From Chloracidobacterium validum (lineage in GTDB: Bacteria > Acidobacteriota > Blastocatellia > Chloracidobacteriales > Chloracidobacteriaceae), in the NCBI RefSeq assembly GCF_018304825.1, contig NZ_CP072648.1, forward strand, positions 479,501-543,500: a stretch of DNA of 64,000 nucleotides. Reading direction: 5' to 3'. The notes beneath the pieces were generated by a model. It had not been told where the DNA came from and ran no database searches. It worked only from the letters and a program-made list of their open reading frames with translations. Position numbers and translations under genes: made by a program. Below are positions 62,383 to 64,000 of this stretch, piece by piece. Each line of letters starts with the position of its first letter. The first letter of the stretch is position 1.

Positions 62383-63708
62383 ATGACTTCATACATTAGT
62401 CTTTGGCGCGCGTCCGCATTCTGCGTGTTGACCGCTTGCGGAGCGTCCGTGACGTTGGCGCAGTCGCCCGTGCCAACCACGATTGCGCCGACTAGTTCGC
62501 CTGGACGTACGCTCATTGCGACCGCCGAGCGGCACTACAGGCAAGGTGAAGAAGCCTTCCGCAACGGAAACTTTGAGGCCGCTCAACGGTGTTTTGCCGC
62601 GGCTAAATCCGTGCTTGAACAAGCGCCAGAGCAACTTCGCGCTGAACAGGACGTTCAGGCTTACGCTTTTGAATTACAAGGGCGTATCGAACTCTTGCAA
62701 ACTGGGTTGCGTCAATCGGCGCTGGTGGCAAGTGGTTCCTATCGGGATGAGCTGGCCGCGCTGGACGTGAGCCGCATTAGCACTCGCCCAACGAGCGAGC
62801 TTGATATGTCAAACTTTGACTTCAAGTTCACGGTGACAGCTCAGGTTTACCAGTTCATGAACTTCTACACGGTTGGGCGGGGACGCGCCACGATGGAGCG
62901 CGGACTGGTTCGCTCAGGCCGCTACCGTGAGATGGCCGAGCGCATCTTCGCCGAGGAAGGTGTGCCAAAAGACCTAATCTGGCTGGCGCAGGTCGAGTCG
63001 GTTTGGCAGCCCCGCGCGTTGTCCTTCGCCAAGGCGCGCGGTATTTGGCAGTTCATTCCAGGAACGGGTGCGCGTTTTGGTCTCCGCCAAGACGCTTACA
63101 TGGATGAGCGGGTCGCGCCTGAAGCTTCAACCCGCGCTGCGGCGCGTTATCTCAAGTTTTTGCACAACTACTTTGCCGGTGACTGGTTGCTGGCAATGGC
63201 CGCCTATAACTGTGGTGAGCGGAATGTCGAGCGCGCGATTGAGCGGTGCGGCTATGCCGACTTCTGGGAACTACACCAGCGTGCACTGCTACCCCGTGAA
63301 ACCCAGAATTATGTCCCGGCAATTCTGGCGGTGATTGCAATTGCTAAAAATCAGAAGCAGTATGGTTTCGATGTGACCCCTGAACCGCCCATGCGGTATG
63401 ACACCTTCCCGCTTGACACACCAACCTCGCTAGCTGTGGCTGCTGAGGCGCTCCAGATGCCAATCAGTGAACTTTCAACGCTCAACCCGGAACTGCACCG
63501 GGGACTTGCGCCGACCGGTTTCAACCTCAAGATTCCCGCCGGTACACGCGAGCGGTTTGCCGTAGCCTATGCTGCGCTTACACCACAGGACCGGCTTGGT
63601 TCAGCGCCGGCTACCCCGACCTTGGCCGAAGGCCGGTCGGTGGCCCAGCCGCGTTATACCACGCGCAATGCCCGCACGACGGGTCGTCGTTATCGTACGC
63701 GGTACTAA
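62383..63708 (+). CDS. Membrane-bound lytic murein transglycosylase (MltD-like) with LysM-like C-terminus
   Basis: 441 aa. A signal (ASAFCVLTACGASVTLAQ; Cys followed by GASV could also be lipidated) precedes a helical region. The SLT domain has catalytic Glu in WLAQVESVWQPRALSFAKARGIWQFIPGTGARFGL, then AAARYLKFLHNYFAGDWLLAMAAYNCGERNVERAI and PRETQNYVPAILAVIAIAKN. A LysM-like segment follows (DTPTSLAVAAEALQMPISELSTLNPEL ... FNLKIPAGT). It cleaves peptidoglycan with 1,6-anhydro formation. The 181-base gap before it has no clear element. Confidence 0.92.
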   Translation: MTSYISLWRASAFCVLTACGASVTLAQSPVPTTIAPTSSPGRTLIATAERHYRQGEEAFRNGNFEAAQRCFAAAKSVLEQAPEQLRAEQDVQAYAFELQGRIELLQTGLRQSALVASGSYRDELAALDVSRISTRPTSELDMSNFDFKFTVTAQVYQFMNFYTVGRGRATMERGLVRSGRYREMAERIFAEEGVPKDLIWLAQVESVWQPRALSFAKARGIWQFIPGTGARFGLRQDAYMDERVAPEASTRAAARYLKFLHNYFAGDWLLAMAAYNCGERNVERAIERCGYADFWELHQRALLPRETQNYVPAILAVIAIAKNQKQYGFDVTPEPPMRYDTFPLDTPTSLAVAAEALQMPISELSTLNPELHRGLAPTGFNLKIPAGTRERFAVAYAALTPQDRLGSAPATPTLAEGRSVAQPRYTTRNARTTGRRYRTRY

Positions 63709-63742
63709 GACCGATTTGGTTGCTCGACTGAAGGACTCTTCG

Positions 63743-63790
63743 GCCCCGTTGGCTGCGTTCCTAGCTGGGATGCTCCAAACGGGGCTTTTT
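63743..63790 (+). terminator. Intrinsic terminator after the transglycosylase gene
   Basis: GCCCCGTT (63743-63750) pairs with AACGGGGC (63778-63785), followed directly by TTTTT (63786-63790). The 27-base loop can fold further. It lies 35 bases after the transglycosylase stop and just before pyrF. Confidence 0.8.
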
Positions 63791-63800
63791 CGTGCGCTGC

Positions 63801-64000
63801 ATGACCAGCCCTGAGCTTTCGCCGGCCGCGCGGCTTTTCGTGGCGCTTGACACCCCAGACCCGGCTTTCGCCGAGCGGCTCGTTCATGGATTGTCGCCCT
63901 ACGTTGGTGGGTTCAAGATCGGAAAAACGTTGTTTACGGCAGCCGGCCCGTCAATTGTGGCCTTGGCGCTGGCGACGGGCGCGCGCGTGTTTCTGGATTT
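63801..64000 (+). CDS. pyrF: Orotidine-5'-phosphate decarboxylase, N-terminal part cut by the right edge
   Basis: ATG 63801 opens a frame with no stop before the window end. The translation MTSPELSPAARLFVALDTPD, then AFAERLVHGLSPYVGGFKIG, then KTLFTAAGPSIVALALATGA and RVFLD, matches the start of OMP decarboxylase: beta strand 1 with VALDTPD, VGGFKIG (the lysine and loop of strand 2), and RVFLD leading to the DxKxxD active site just past the edge. Last step of UMP synthesis. It starts 10 bases after the terminator, so its promoter may overlap the terminator or be read through. Confidence 0.9.
   Translation, partial: MTSPELSPAARLFVALDTPDPAFAERLVHGLSPYVGGFKIGKTLFTAAGPSIVALALATGARVFLD

Overview
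The window reads as a chromosomal segment of a free-living Gram-negative bacterium of moderately high GC content. lpxC indicates lipid A. There are several serine/threonine kinases with ATPase or TPR modules, acidobacterial-style proteins (DUF1844, DUF3108, a secreted 269-aa family) and thrS-infC-rpmI-rplT order. Together these point to the Acidobacteriota, perhaps Chloracidobacterium. That assignment is inference from gene content; no rRNA or marker tree is available here. Gene density is high, with many ATGA-type or longer overlaps. No IS element, prophage, CRISPR array or rRNA operon is visible.

Layout. 1-5.2 kb: a gene cut by the left edge, a DegT/DnrJ aminotransferase with an unusual Cys insertion, RNase PH, two translationally coupled genes that share a paralogous domain, and a lone lipoprotein substrate-binding protein. 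5.3-16.4 kb: a Tat-exported GH1 glycosidase, a 1660-aa kinase/ATPase/TPR protein behind a repeat-rich leader, an STT3-like membrane glycosyltransferase, and a convergent ATPase-kinase fusion. 16.4-22.1 kb: lactate dehydrogenase, a His-rich exported protein, tRNA-Val(GAC), then thrS-infC-rpmI-rplT. infC appears to start at an AUC codon. 22.1-24.8 kb: a GC-rich direct repeat, an AT-rich methyltransferase that looks acquired, DUF1844 and a redoxin lipoprotein. 25-43.3 kb: housekeeping metabolism (aroC, accA, ahcY-metK, recJ, a ribB with a decayed ribA half, ltaE, an alkyltransferase-like protein, nfu, hom), plus a PAS histidine kinase and membrane proteins. The metK leader can fold into two mutually exclusive helices.

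43.4-52.7 kb: tRNA-Val(CAC); an ECF sigma factor with a probable autoregulated promoter, a zinc-binding anti-sigma factor and a protease-dead HtrA-like PDZ protein; lpxC; an ATE-like transferase; envelope proteins; rpsT. 52.7-58 kb: a PilZ-like protein, a TMTC-like membrane TPR protein, a DUF2752 protein and a third kinase. 58-60.2 kb: an oxidative-stress and iron cluster (PerR/Fur-like regulator, rubrerythrin, flavin reductase, Dps), with matching palindromes before the regulator and rubrerythrin genes. 60.2-64 kb: glutamate formimidoyltransferase, phosphotransacetylase, a lytic transglycosylase with an intrinsic terminator, and the start of pyrF cut by the right edge.

The most distinctive observations are the metK leader RNA, the AUC start of infC, the sigma/anti-sigma/pseudo-HtrA module, the inactivated GTP cyclohydrolase II domain, the new two-gene paralogous family at 2.9-4.0 kb, and the PerR-type operator pair.
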